DNA of 64,000 nucleotides from Chamaea fasciata. Taxonomy: Eukaryota; Chordata; Aves; Passeriformes; Sylviidae. The notes below the pieces were generated by a model. The model saw nothing but the letters and a program-made list of their open reading frames with translations. It did no database searches and was not told where the DNA came from. Of this stretch, positions 47,201 through 57,980 are shown in pieces. Each line of letters begins with the position of its first letter. Position 1 is the stretch's first letter. The position numbers were made by a program, and so were the translations under genes. Location of the stretch: NCBI GenBank assembly GCA_029207755.1, contig JARCOQ010000017.1:7886945-7950944 (forward strand). Direction: 5' to 3'.

Positions 47201-49296
47201 GAAGCCTGGAGAATGGCAGGATTGCCTGAGCTTTGATTTTCATTATGGGCGACTGTGTGTGTCTGAGCCTGGGCTGGGATGCCCGGTGGGGGCAGGAAGG
47301 GGAGGTGCTGTGGACACACTGTTGCCGTGGCTGGTCCAGCCTGATGCCTGTTCTGCTCTGTCACAGCTGGGGTCCTGGCTGGATGGGGAGGCAGCAGCTC
47401 AGCTGCAGGAGATGGGCACTGAGGATTGGAGTCCCAACAGCTGCCAGGGCTCCACCGAGCGCTTCAAGGAGTTCCTCGCCCAGGCCACAGTACGTCTGGA
47501 GGGGCTTTTCTATAACAGACATTCTCTGGGTTTTGAAAGAGGCTTCTGGGCAGAGCTGTTGAGTCACATTGCAATGCTGTCAGGCTCAGCATTGTGGGCA
47601 CTCTGGGCAGTCCTGCTCCAGTGAGGGGATGGCTGCGCTGTTCCTTGATGTGTGCTGGGCTGGGTCTGCTGCACTCCAGCCATGCAGCTCCTTTTTCCTT
47701 CAAATCCTGGGCATCCATCACACAACACGTGGTGATGAGGATCTTCTGGTCCCCCAGCTTGTGTAGGCCCTTTAATCACACACACTGCAGGGAGGGAGGG
47801 TGAGGCATGGTGACCCCACTTGGGACAGGAGGTGCATTTGGTGCATTTTGAACCAGCCCAGGGCAGAGCAGAGGTTTGGAGAATCCCATTTCTTTGTTTC
47901 TGCTCACTTGCCCAGAAGTGTTTCCCATCTATCTGTAATGGGCATGTCAAGTGCTACCTGCAGCACATCACCCTGCGCACATATCCAGGTCAGCACCATT
48001 CCCAGGTGTGGAGCTGTTCCTTCCTCTTGTCCATGCAGGCTCGGTACCAGCATGGCCTGACCCTGTGCCAGGAGGCGGCTGAGGTCCGAGACACGACGTT
48101 CCCTGAGGCAGATGCCTTCCAAGTGGCAGCAGCCCTTTTCCAGACAAAGCTGATGAGCTTCTCCAAGCAGCTGGAGCGGCGGCAGGCAGAAGGGGAGCTG
48201 CTGCAGGAGCTCGTCCGGTTCTCCAACAAGGTGGGTGAAGGGGATCTTCCCCTGCAGGACATGGTGCTGCTGGTGGCCATGAAACCAACCACTGTCTCCT
48301 CTTTTGTAGGTGGCAGGGCTGAAGCTGGACTGCCGGCAGTGCTCGACGCGGGCACAGCGTGGGGAAGGCCAAGCACTGCGGTGCCTGCAGAGATCATTCC
48401 AGAAGCTCTCGGTGGAGTTCGCCCTGGAGAAGCTGCAGGACATGAAGGCTCAGGTGCGCAGGATGCAGAGCAGCCAAGGGTTGGCAGCCTGGACAGAGGC
48501 ACAGCACAGGTACCAGGAGACCCGGCAGATCCTGGAGGAGATGCTGGCAGAACTGCAGGAGGCCTGGGGAGCACAAGCTGATGGGCAGGGAGACTCCTCC
48601 AGCCCCCCCAGCCCAGGGTCTGCAGCCCCTCACTCGGAAATTCTGGTGTGCAGAGCAGCCCACAGCCCCAAGCCAGCAGAGTTGGGGGGCAGGGGGTTGG
48701 CAGAGCAGCCAGAGACCAGCACTGAGGAGCCAAGACAGCCCCAGGAGCCAGGACAGTCCCAGCGCAGCACCGCTCCTAGCTCCACGCTGGGTGTGGAGCA
48801 GAGTTCTCTGCAGCCCCACTGCTGGCTGGGGCCTCAGAGTGCCCACACCTCTCACCACCACATCTCTGCTGACACCCCCAATCCCAAAGCCAGGAGCAAA
48901 GCCAGCCTAGGAGAACCAGGACACCACTCCCAGGAGCGCAGCCAGGCCCCTCGAAGGCGTCCCTTCACCCTGCCTCCCTGGACACGCTTCCCAGGTGCTG
49001 ACCCACCACGTCCTACTGCTGTGCCCCATGGGACTGCCTTGGATCCCAGCACAGCTGGTGCACCAGCGAGGCCACAGGCAGAAGCTGCCCAGTACTTCCA
49101 GATTTCCAGCCAGAGCAGTTTCTCCTCTGAAGACTCAGATTCACAGAACTCCATGGAAGAATCCCCAGCAGCAAGCCTGGCTTTGCCCAGGGACCTCCAG
49201 AGTCCCAGACCACCCTGCCCATCTGAAAAGGCCCACCAAATCATTTACCTGGAGAACCACCACACTGAAAGTTCAGCTAAAGCGAATGCCAAGTAA
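38182..49296 (+). CDS. KIAA1755: KIAA1755 orthologue, RhoGEF-related scaffold protein
   Basis: Its function is poorly known; it is related to PLEKHG4/ARHGEF40 but lacks an evident DH-PH module. The coding exons are 38182-38184 (ATG only), 40949-41146, 41632-42928, 43037-43201, 43734-43857, 44176-44293, 44943-45029, 45114-45230, 45559-45657, 45912-46060, 46961-47099, 47367-47489, 48039-48230 and 48310-49296. They give 3,600 nt, or 1199 aa, nearly the human length. The N-terminus ([20 protein letters not shown]) and the HEGWPLCL...[13 protein letters not shown] block identify the family. A disordered Pro/Ser/Gly-rich stretch follows in exon 3. Exons 4-8 resemble a Sec14/CRAL-TRIO-like region ([23 protein letters not shown]). 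Exons 9-14 are helical and spectrin-like. The tail is Ser-rich ([17 protein letters not shown]). The start codon abuts the exon 1 donor, in good context (A at -3). Confidence 0.95.
38290..38440. repeat. G-rich low-complexity tract in KIAA1755 intron 1
   Basis: Loose tandem units of GGAGGTGGGTGTGAAGGTG type, heavily purine-biased, follow the CpG island. Units are irregular at about 12-20 bases. No gene content is seen. Confidence 0.6.
39340..39505 (+). mobile_element. short CR1 LINE fragment
   Basis: Plus-strand text with the CR1 hallmarks (GGATACTAGAG..ATTTCTTCACTGA, then CAGGCTGTCCAGG and GGTGGAGTCACCACCC) runs for about 165 bases in KIAA1755 intron 1. A 20-base segment around TTTCTTCACTGAATGT is tandemly doubled. 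It is truncated at both ends. Confidence 0.75.
46390..46720. repeat. degenerate ~34-bp minisatellite in KIAA1755 intron 10
   Basis: About nine diverged units share CATCCAGTGATGC, TAATCTGGCCATGC and CACTCATCC, with a spacing of about 33-36 bases. Clear unit starts lie near 46,458, 46,552 and 46,585. The array lies wholly between the exons ending at 46,060 and starting at 46,961. Confidence 0.8.
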
Positions 49297-49775
49297 CCAG
49301 TTCCTCCAGCTGGGGCTGTTTCTTTCCAGCTGCACGAGTCTCAGTCATGGACTGGATGAGACTTTCCATGCGCAGAGGTGGGATGCTGGAACTTCTTACC
49401 CCACCCTCAGTCCCAGAATCTTTGTTTCCCTGTCCTTAGTGCTCTCCCTGCTGTGGATCAGCAGTAATTCCATCACCAGCTCACAGGGTTCATTCACAAT
49501 CTACCAGATGTGTAGTAATCCTCCCGTAAAGTGCCTTTATCCCTACCAGTATCAGCCTTGTCTCAGGCAGTGGGGAGAGTTCCCACGTTAGAAGCTGTGC
49601 CTGGAGCATCCCAGGGGAGTGCAGACCTGTGAGATGTTCCTGTCACTGACTGTGCTCCTTGTTCCACTGGATGGTTTTACCATCCTTGTGCTGGTCCTGC
49701 AGCCTTGACTGAGCCCCAGCAGTGGGCCCTGGGTTTGTGTGTGCTCATTAACACGGGACTAACTCCATTAACATT

Positions 49776-49781
49776 AATAAA
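49776..49781 (+). terminator. KIAA1755: KIAA1755 polyadenylation signal
   Basis: AATAAA occurs 480 bases after the stop codon ending at 49,296, in an A/T-rich stretch, and is the first canonical hexamer downstream. It implies a 3' UTR of about 0.5 kb. Confidence 0.7.
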
Positions 49782-52700
49782 CCTGAAGAGAAACACCTGG
49801 ATGGTCCTCATGGAGGAAAGTGAGAAGTGTCCCACTGAGAGCCAGATGCTGGGGTTCTCACCCAGGTTTCAGCTGCTCCCACCACCCCAGCATAGTGCCC
49901 ACAGGCAGCTGGTGCCACCAAGAATGTCCCCTGTGCCCCCTACATGGGCTGTGCCCACAGCCTGGCTCTCCTACTTACTGCCAGCACCTTGGTGCTGTTC
50001 AAAGGACCCTTTTGTAAGGGTTAAGTGCCTCAGTCTCCTGTTCTCCCTCCCAGTACATGAGCAGAGTGGTGTCATCCTGCCCAACCTCCCCACTCTGTTT
50101 TGGGAACGCACTGTCCTGAAGCCTTTGGGACCCATTTGGCCTGGGTGCGACCTTGCTGATCCCAGTCCAAAGAAGCCTGATGTCCCCAGAGACCCTGTCC
50201 CCGCACTGCCTGTTTGGGTATCCGGGAGTGGGTGATGGCAGGCGGGACCCTGGCTGTTGGGGCCAGGCACTGGCCGGCCGCCCCCCTGGGCAGCTACAGC
50301 ATGAGCTAATCAAGAGACATCAGAGGAGAAGCAATCTCTGCCTTGGAGGCCGTTCTAGAAAAACACACTCCTCCTCCCAGCCCAGCACGGTCATGGCTCG
50401 CACCCTGCGGGATGCTGCGCCTCGGCAAAGGGCACTGGCCCATCCCAGTCTGGCTGAGCATCACTCATACCCCCCTCAGCCTTGTTTTTGCCAGCTCCTG
50501 AAGCCAAGCCCCGCTGAGCTCCTTACGGCCCCAGCTGCCCCCTGCGGGCTCCACGCTCCTCCTGTCTGGGTCATTACTGAAGCATTAACGGGGCCAACCC
50601 TGGCCCTGCCCTGCCACAGGACCTCTGCCTGTCACCACTCCTAATCCTACCCTATTGTCTTTACTTCTCCCTACAATTTTTTTGGACTCCATCTTCCTCA
50701 GCTCAACACTTATTTCCCTACTGATAATTCTGTCCCTGCTCCACTGAAATCTTGGTCACTGTGTCTATCCCATTCCTTTTGGTTTAAAAGTCATTGTCCT
50801 AGAGAACCCAGACAGGTCAGCACAGCCTGTCCTGTGTGAGCCTAGAGCTCTGCAATTCTCCATTCTCCAATAATGCCACATCCTGCATGGCACAAAGGTC
50901 ACCGAGCCAGGACATTTCTGCTTCTTCCTGATACGTCCCTCCTCCCCATCCCCATGCCCTACAGCTGAGTGTGCCCATTCCCCATCCCATGTGGCCAGAG
51001 CAAGCCATGACCACTCGGATGGGGCCCCGCTCACTGTGAGAGCCAAAAATATTTTCTCCCTCCAGCATCATTCCAAGCCAAGCCTGACAGTTCCCTTGCT
51101 CAATTTTCCGCTCTGTTGAGAGCTGATCTGCTGTATCCCCCCATTACAGCTTTTAGGTTGGAGAAATTGCACTTTCCAGTGAAAAAGAGAGTCATTTTTC
51201 AAACCAGATGGAATTATGATTCTTCTGAATAAAGCAAACAATGACTTTCCTGTTGGGTTTTTTTTTCCTTCCATAAGTAAAATAAAAAAGGATATTTTGA
51301 AAATCCTGAGTTTAACCGATAACAGAAAGGGGAATTTCCGGCCTGTGGCTGGAGGGTGAATCGTTTCCCTGGAAGAGTCCTGTGCACTGAAGAGCCATCA
51401 GCCCCCACAGCTGGGTGGACATAACCAGATCCCTCCTTCCTCCTACCAAAAAGTGTTTTGCAACATTCTGGAAAAATTTTCTTATCTCTGCTGATCCTTC
51501 AGTACGTGATTTATGACTTCCAAGTTTGACCAATTAAGCTATAACCTTTCCAGAAAGGCAAGCACAGGAGTTAATCAATGTCTCCTTTCCCTCATGAAAT
51601 GGCAAAATCATTCATCAGGACTTGGCAGGGATCCAGCAGTGTGGGCTGGTCAGGGTCTGGCAGTGCCAGGGTGCAGAGCACCCTCCAACCTTAGAGGGAA
51701 GCTCCCACAAGACCCCAGGAAATACTTTTCTCCAAAGGAAAAACGGTCAAAAAGTTGGATGCAGCAGACAACAAAACCAGCTCAGAGAAGTGGAGGGCCC
51801 TTGGAACAGGCACAGATCCCATCCCCAGGGATTGACCTTCTCTTCCCCATGGCAGCTCCTGGTCAGCCATTCCCCCTATGGTTCATGAGCCCTGCTCCAG
51901 CAGAGCAGACAGTACGTGGGTTGCCACAGAGCAGGGACCAGAGACAGCCACAGCACCCTTCTTCCTCTTTCTTCTCCTCTTCACCACCAGATTCCCATCA
52001 AACTCTGCCCTACAAATTGCGGGGGCTGGAGGATCACTGCGTTCAATTGTGACAAGAGAGAGGGAAGAGGAAAAAAATAAGAGGAAGAGCAAGAGGCACT
52101 GGGGCTCCCACGCTCCCAGCCACTGCCACAGCTGTGCCCTGTCCCAGTCAAGGAGGAAGCGTGGGAATGGGTGACAAGGCAGAGATGCATTGACATCAGC
52201 ACGTGGGAAAATTCAGAACCCCCCAGATGGGCTCCCCAGCAGTTCTGGTGTCAGCAGAGCCACCACAGGCCCATTCCTGTCCTGGCAGCCCCTGGAACTG
52301 GGGTTCAGCCACAAACAGCCATGGGAGTTCAGAAACACAAGTTGGGGGTTTGGTCCATTCCACAGTGGGAATGCTGTCTTGCCTGGATTTGTCCTCTTGG
52401 GTGACAGCCAGGGCAGTGGATCTGGTTTCAGCAGGTAAACACAGATACAGCTCTGGGTGCAAGAGGGAGCTGAGCTGTGGGACAGAGACACCAGCTCAGT
52501 CCTGGCACCGGGATATGGCTGCAAGCAGAGGTGTCCCAGAGAAGCTTCATTATCTCCAAGTGCCTGGTCTGGCAGAGTAAGTGGAGGTCTTGCTCGTCAC
52601 TGAGCTGGGGAGTTGCTAGTGCTCTGGGGAGCTGTAGGGTAGCCATAAGAAATGGAAAACCAAAGAAACCAGTGATACCAGAGGAAAACAGGAAGGGTGA

Positions 52701-55700
52701 AGGGTAACGCCAAAGAGTAGAACTCCGAGGGCTGGACGTAACTCAACCTCATCTGAGCTGGCCAGCTGACCCAGCTGCTTTCCAAAATCCCAGCTGTGCT
52801 GCATCCCAAGGGATGGATGGATGAAAAACGCCTTTGCAGTGCTTGCTCAGGGGCCCTGCAGACACCCACCCTGGGAAGATGATGACAGGACAGTCGGGTG
52901 CAGGTGACCTGCATGGGGGACACACAGGGCTCATGTGTTAGCTCTGAGGGAACCACCCAGCTTCAGGCATGAAATCTGGACATGTGAACTCTTGGAGGAG
53001 CACAAACACTCAGTGCACCAACTGGGGAGCACAGACCCTTCTGGTTTCCCCCTGTAGACCCGTTGGAGCCTGCAAGCTATGAAGGTGGTGAGGGATTACT
53101 GGGGAGCGGCGCCCTGGGGGAACAGGCGCCCTGGGGAGGGAGGCCTGGGGGGGTTCCAACAAGCTGCTGGGAAATGACAGACTGAGGCTGGAATTCAGTT
53201 TGCACCAGGTACAGCCAGATCAGTTTGCATAACATTGTGTTTGGCTCGTGACTATCCTGGCAGTGGATGTGAGCCCATCCTGCAGCACTGCAGCTCACTC
53301 TTGAGTGCTGTGGGACCCTGCCACAGTGGGACTGGCCTTGTGGCCATCTTGAGGCCACCAGCAAGGAAAGGTTTGGCACAGCTGGAGAATCCACCTCCCC
53401 TGCATGCATTGCTGCTGTCCAGCACAGGATCCACCTCCCAGGGGCTTGCTTGGGAGCCTTGCCAGGGAAGCCCCCAGCTTTCTTTCCCCCACTGTGCTTG
53501 GAGACCCAATAAACCCAGAGACTTTCGAGAGGGTTTTTTTCTCTCATTTCTTTTAAATAAACATACAGGCTCTGCCTAAAACCAAAGGCAGTTACATAAT
53601 GAATTCCTCCTGATCCCCACTAGGAGCGGGAGGGGGTGCCTTGCACCAGGACTCCCAAGAGAAGCTGGTTATCATCTGCTGGCCAATCTCTCCAGACCAT
53701 GCTGGTTCAGGCTCCGCATTTTTCGGGAAGAGCCTCTGGCTCAGCCTGTGCCATGAGCCGGGAGCCAGAGCCCCGGACCACCGCACATCCCTCGCCCTGC
53801 CCTGGGAGCAGCGGACACCTCAACTCCATAGGCTGCATCTGCCCTGTGCCTGTGACACCAGAGCACGCTACACCTGTCTGGGGGGCCAGGTGGAAAAACA
53901 ATCTGCTTTTCCTTAAAAAGCCACTTCTCCTCCCAAAGGAAAGGCTGCAGGGCTCCTCCTGGCAGGCAGCCGCCCACAGCTGGGAACAAGCCCCCCTTGA
54001 TGCCGGCTCTAAACCCACCATGCCGGGAGCCCCGTGCTGCACTGAGCCCGCCTTGCTCAGTCGCTGGCCCAGCGCCAGAGCTGCCCGTGGCAACCAAAGC
54101 CCCAAACCAAGCGTGATGCCATCACCAACCCCATCCTCCCTCGCCCCAGCCTGCGGGCCCTTATGGACCCTTGTTTGCTGCTGTCGCTGAGCCCCTTGGC
54201 TCTGCCGACCACAGGTGGTCTTTCATCCCAGCTTTGGGAGGTACTTTCACAGATCAGAGGTGTGAGAGGGGTAGTTGCTGCATCTTGCCTGTCAGGATGC
54301 CCACAGAACCCCCAGAGCTCCCCGCTGGCCCTGCTGTCATCATGGGCATAAGACACTTGGTCCTGAAGTCACATCCCTGCATGGCCCCTCACAGACCCTC
54401 ACCCCGGGACGGTGCTGAGCTCTCCCCCGAGGAGCACACAGGTGCCCCTGGCCTCGGGGGACAGCAGGAGCAGCGGCTCGGCTGAGAGCTGAGTTTGGGG
54501 AATACCCGGGGCGGGGAAGCACCGCGGGAGATGGGCAGAGCTCCTGAAATCGGTTGACGACTTAACAGGGCGACTCAGAGCAGACACTGCCCTTTTTCAC
54601 GGGTTGTTTATCTGCCTGCACAAGGAACTGAGTCAGGATGTGCGGGCACTGGAGGGGCTGCAGCCGCCCCGGCACACACCCAGCGGAGCAAAACAGCGGC
54701 TCTGTCTGTGCGGGACACACGGCAGGGACCGGCGCTGCAGGCACCGGCACGCTTTGAAGCAGCTCCAGGAGCGGGGTGGGGGCGAGGAAAGTCGCAGCCC
54801 TGCACTGAACACCTTGAGCAAATGAGGAGTTATTCTGGGCTTCAGCAGTGCAAACACCCTCTTAATGGAACCTTGTCTTACTAAGGAGAGTAAAAATAAC
54901 AGCAGCAATGTGGCTGGGCTACCATGGGCGGCATTTTCCAGTGCCTGGGCAGACAGATGCCTCCGCGATACAAGGTGGTGAGTGAAATGGGCACTAAAGC
55001 TGGAAACAAGGGAGGTTTCCTCCTGGTGAGGTGCTGCGACCAAGCCCAGAGCTCCCTGGATAGCCCCTGAGGGACAGTCCTGACTGGACAGAGGCAGAGG
55101 GGTAGCCCTGGGAGTCAGCCCTAGGGGACAGACAGGCACTTGTCTCCTGCCACTTCTGCCCGAGGTGCCAGAGCAGGGACAGGTACTGTGAGTCGTTCTT
55201 GCTCTGTGCTTGGCCAGGAAACCAGACAGAAGATAATCCCAACAGCCTGCCCAGCACCAGACACCCCAGCTTGCCCAGTCCCACACATCCCACACACCCC
55301 TCAGGGCAACAAACTGCTCCTGCTTCCAAGCCGAGTGAGAAATGGCCGTTCCCAATTCCTCCACTGCCGAGGTGCTCTTCTGGCTGTTTGTCACACATTA
55401 ACTCAAGCAAACAACACTTCCCGAGTGTGCACCTCCGCTGTAGAGTTCATCCAGAGTTCACCCTGGGTACGGGAGAAAGGGTGGGCTTGTGCAGGCAGAG
55501 CCGAACCCAGCAACCAGCACAAGCCCAGACAGAGTGGCACTTAACACCGGTGGCAGAGGTTCCTGTGCCCAGGAAGCAGCCTTGGGAGCAAGGCCAGCTC
55601 GGGGCAGGTGACACCAGCTGTGAGCTCCCATGGCCACCAGCCCTCCCCAGGTGTCACAGCAGCCTGGCAGTGGTCAGCAATTCTTGTGGCCCTGACACTC

Positions 55701-57380
55701 AGAGAGAGGGGCAGCCCATGGGACCCTCACCCCCACTGACCCTTCCCTGCATCCATGGCGACAACTCGACCCAGTGCTGCCCACAAGGACCATGGGGTCT
55801 GGGAAAAGGGAGAGGGTGTCATATTCAGTGTCCCTTCTCAAATCTGAGCAAAGAGAGCAAGACCCCAGCACGAGAGTGGCACACTGACAGGGCAGCCCTG
55901 ACAGGCTATTCCTGTACAGATCTTTCTGCAGTGAGGTGGCACTGCTGGGGTGAGGAGGGCCCTGCTGGCACCAGTTGTGCACTTGGCAAAGGCCCCCCAC
56001 CATGACCTGCACACACCCAGCCCATACAGATACGTGGTGGAGTAGTGCATGAATTGTTTCCATCAAAACCAGCTGTCCCAAGCATTCTCTCAGCAAGGAT
56101 TTGCTGCTTCTGCTCCAATGTCCCTCCCTGCCTCCCTTAAAGAAGGTGATGGAGGATGGGACTCCCCCAGCCACGGCTGCATTGTGAGGCAGTGCTTCTG
56201 TAAAACCAGCCTTGTGCCCCCAGAGCAAGACACACCAGGAGCCCCCCACACATGGGACTTCTGGTCTCGGCCCTTGACATGCTTAGACCTTACCAGCCCT
56301 GTCAGTACCAAAAATCCCTTTGTAGAGCTGGAGGAGGAGTCTGACTCACTGCCAACCCTCCCAGTGCAGTGCCCTGACGTGCCTGAGCAGAGCATTGCCC
56401 ACAGCTGGGGGCCCCTGACCAGGACCACCCCAAGTGTGGGGAGGGCAGATCCAGCTGCTGCACACACTTGGGCAATGGGGCACACCAGGACAGTGGGGCT
56501 TCACCAGGGAACAGCCCCTGTGGGGGCCCTGTGAGGTGACCCTGAGTACACCAGGTGATGGATCCCAACCATCTTACAGGACAGCACCTACCACAAGGTG
56601 CCACAACAGCCCTGGAGTGATGCACCAATCACCAAACCTGGGAGGGGTAAGGACTGAGGGGTCTGGGGGAGCAGGAGGGGACGTGTCAGAATGAGGAGCG
56701 TTCCCAGAGCCCAGGCTGCAGCATCCTGCATCCATCCAAGGGCCAGACAAGGAGAGTCACTTCAGGGCTCCACCAGGAACACCCGCCCCCATCCTGGGTC
56801 CTGCTCCTGGGCAACTTAACTCACAAGAAGGAAAACCAGTATATGAGCAAAGTAATCCAGGAAACTTCTCAAGATTTTGTTCATAACAAGCCATGCTACT
56901 GCGAAGGTAGCAGTGCACTCCCAAACCCCAGAGCCCATGGAGGTGTGGGGTCTCAGCCCTCTGTCCCTGATAGGTGGTCTCTAGTGTGTTGGGTGACCCT
57001 TAGGACACACACAGAGGGGCGGGACAGGCCAGGCAACTGCAGGTGGTACCATTGGCAAGACCCTGAGGCAGGGACTCCCAGGCAGGCGAGGAATGGCCAG
57101 TGCGTGAGGCAGGGACTTCTAGGGAATGTGGGAGTCACTGCTGTGTGCACACTTCCATGTCCCAGAGCAACCAGCGCTGATTCCAACACATCAGCTGTCC
57201 AGCAGCAAAGTTTTCATCACGTTTTCCCTCCAGACTCCCTCTCTCAGGGATGCAGCTACGGGAAGGGGGTGCAATTCCCGGCAAGCGCATCCCACCAGGA
57301 CTGGCCAGGATGGGGACGCAGCCAGAGGAGGGAGAGAACTTTATAAGGAGAAAACAGTCCCGAGTCCTGGCACTTCGCTG
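49782..57380. other. intergenic spacer, KIAA1755 to TGM2
   Basis: I find no spliced gene, RNA gene or recognisable transposon in this 7.6 kb. The short open frames have no domains or partner exons. The region may hold TGM2 regulatory sequence, but I cannot point to specific sites. An AATAAA at about 53,556 has no supported gene in front of it. Confidence 0.5.
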
Positions 57381-57980
57381 AAAGCCGCGCAGCCCCTCTC
57401 CGCCCCCTTGCTCTCCCCTCCTCTTGATCGGCAGCGGGGCCATCTCCTACCCGGGGGCTGTGGGGTCCCGGGGGGCTCCGGTGGGGCCAACCCGGGGGGC
57501 TCCGGGACTTGCTGCTTTTTCTTTTTTTTTTCTTTTTTTTTTTTTTTTTTTCGCGGGTGGTTGTTTTCAATAGGTGGGACCTAAAGCCGCCCGTTTCCTG
57601 GAAACTTTGTTTTCCCTTTCTTCCCTCCGCCGGCCCTACTGCGGCGGGGCGGGGGGGTTGCGCGGTGGGCGGGCGGGATAAATGGGACGGGCGGTGGGGC
57701 CGGACAGCGGGTGGTGAGGGGCAGCTCCCCCGGCATCCGGACCGCCTCAAGGACCGGCATCGGCACCGACAGCGGGACCGGGACAGGTACCGGGACGTGC
57801 ACAGGCGACGGCACCGGCACCATGGCCGAAGGTAGGACCGCGGCGCGAACCCCCCGCAGGTGCCGGGCTCGGTCCCGCTCCGCGGGAAGTCCCGACCGGC
57901 CGCACGCCCGCCCCAGCCGGCGCTCGGTGCCCCCGCGCCGCTCGCTCGGGGCTAGAGCCGGTCCCTGACCCTCAGCCGAA
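57380..57980 (+). promoter_or_regulatory. TGM2: TGM2 promoter: CpG island with TATA-like box and GC boxes
   Basis: A GGGCGGGATAAATGGG segment at about 57,670-57,687 places a TATA-like box 140 bases upstream of the ATG at 57,822. GC boxes (GGGCGGG and GGGACGGGCGG) flank it closely. CpG density is high on both sides. Upstream lie a G-run cluster at 57,455-57,507 and a T-rich tract at 57,516-57,551. The human TGM2 promoter is likewise known to combine a TATA element with Sp1 sites. Confidence 0.75.
57516..57551. repeat. poly-T tract upstream of TGM2
   Basis: About 36 bases are T with only two C interruptions. The tract sits about 120 bases upstream of the TATA-like box, next to strongly G-rich sequence. 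Confidence 0.9.
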
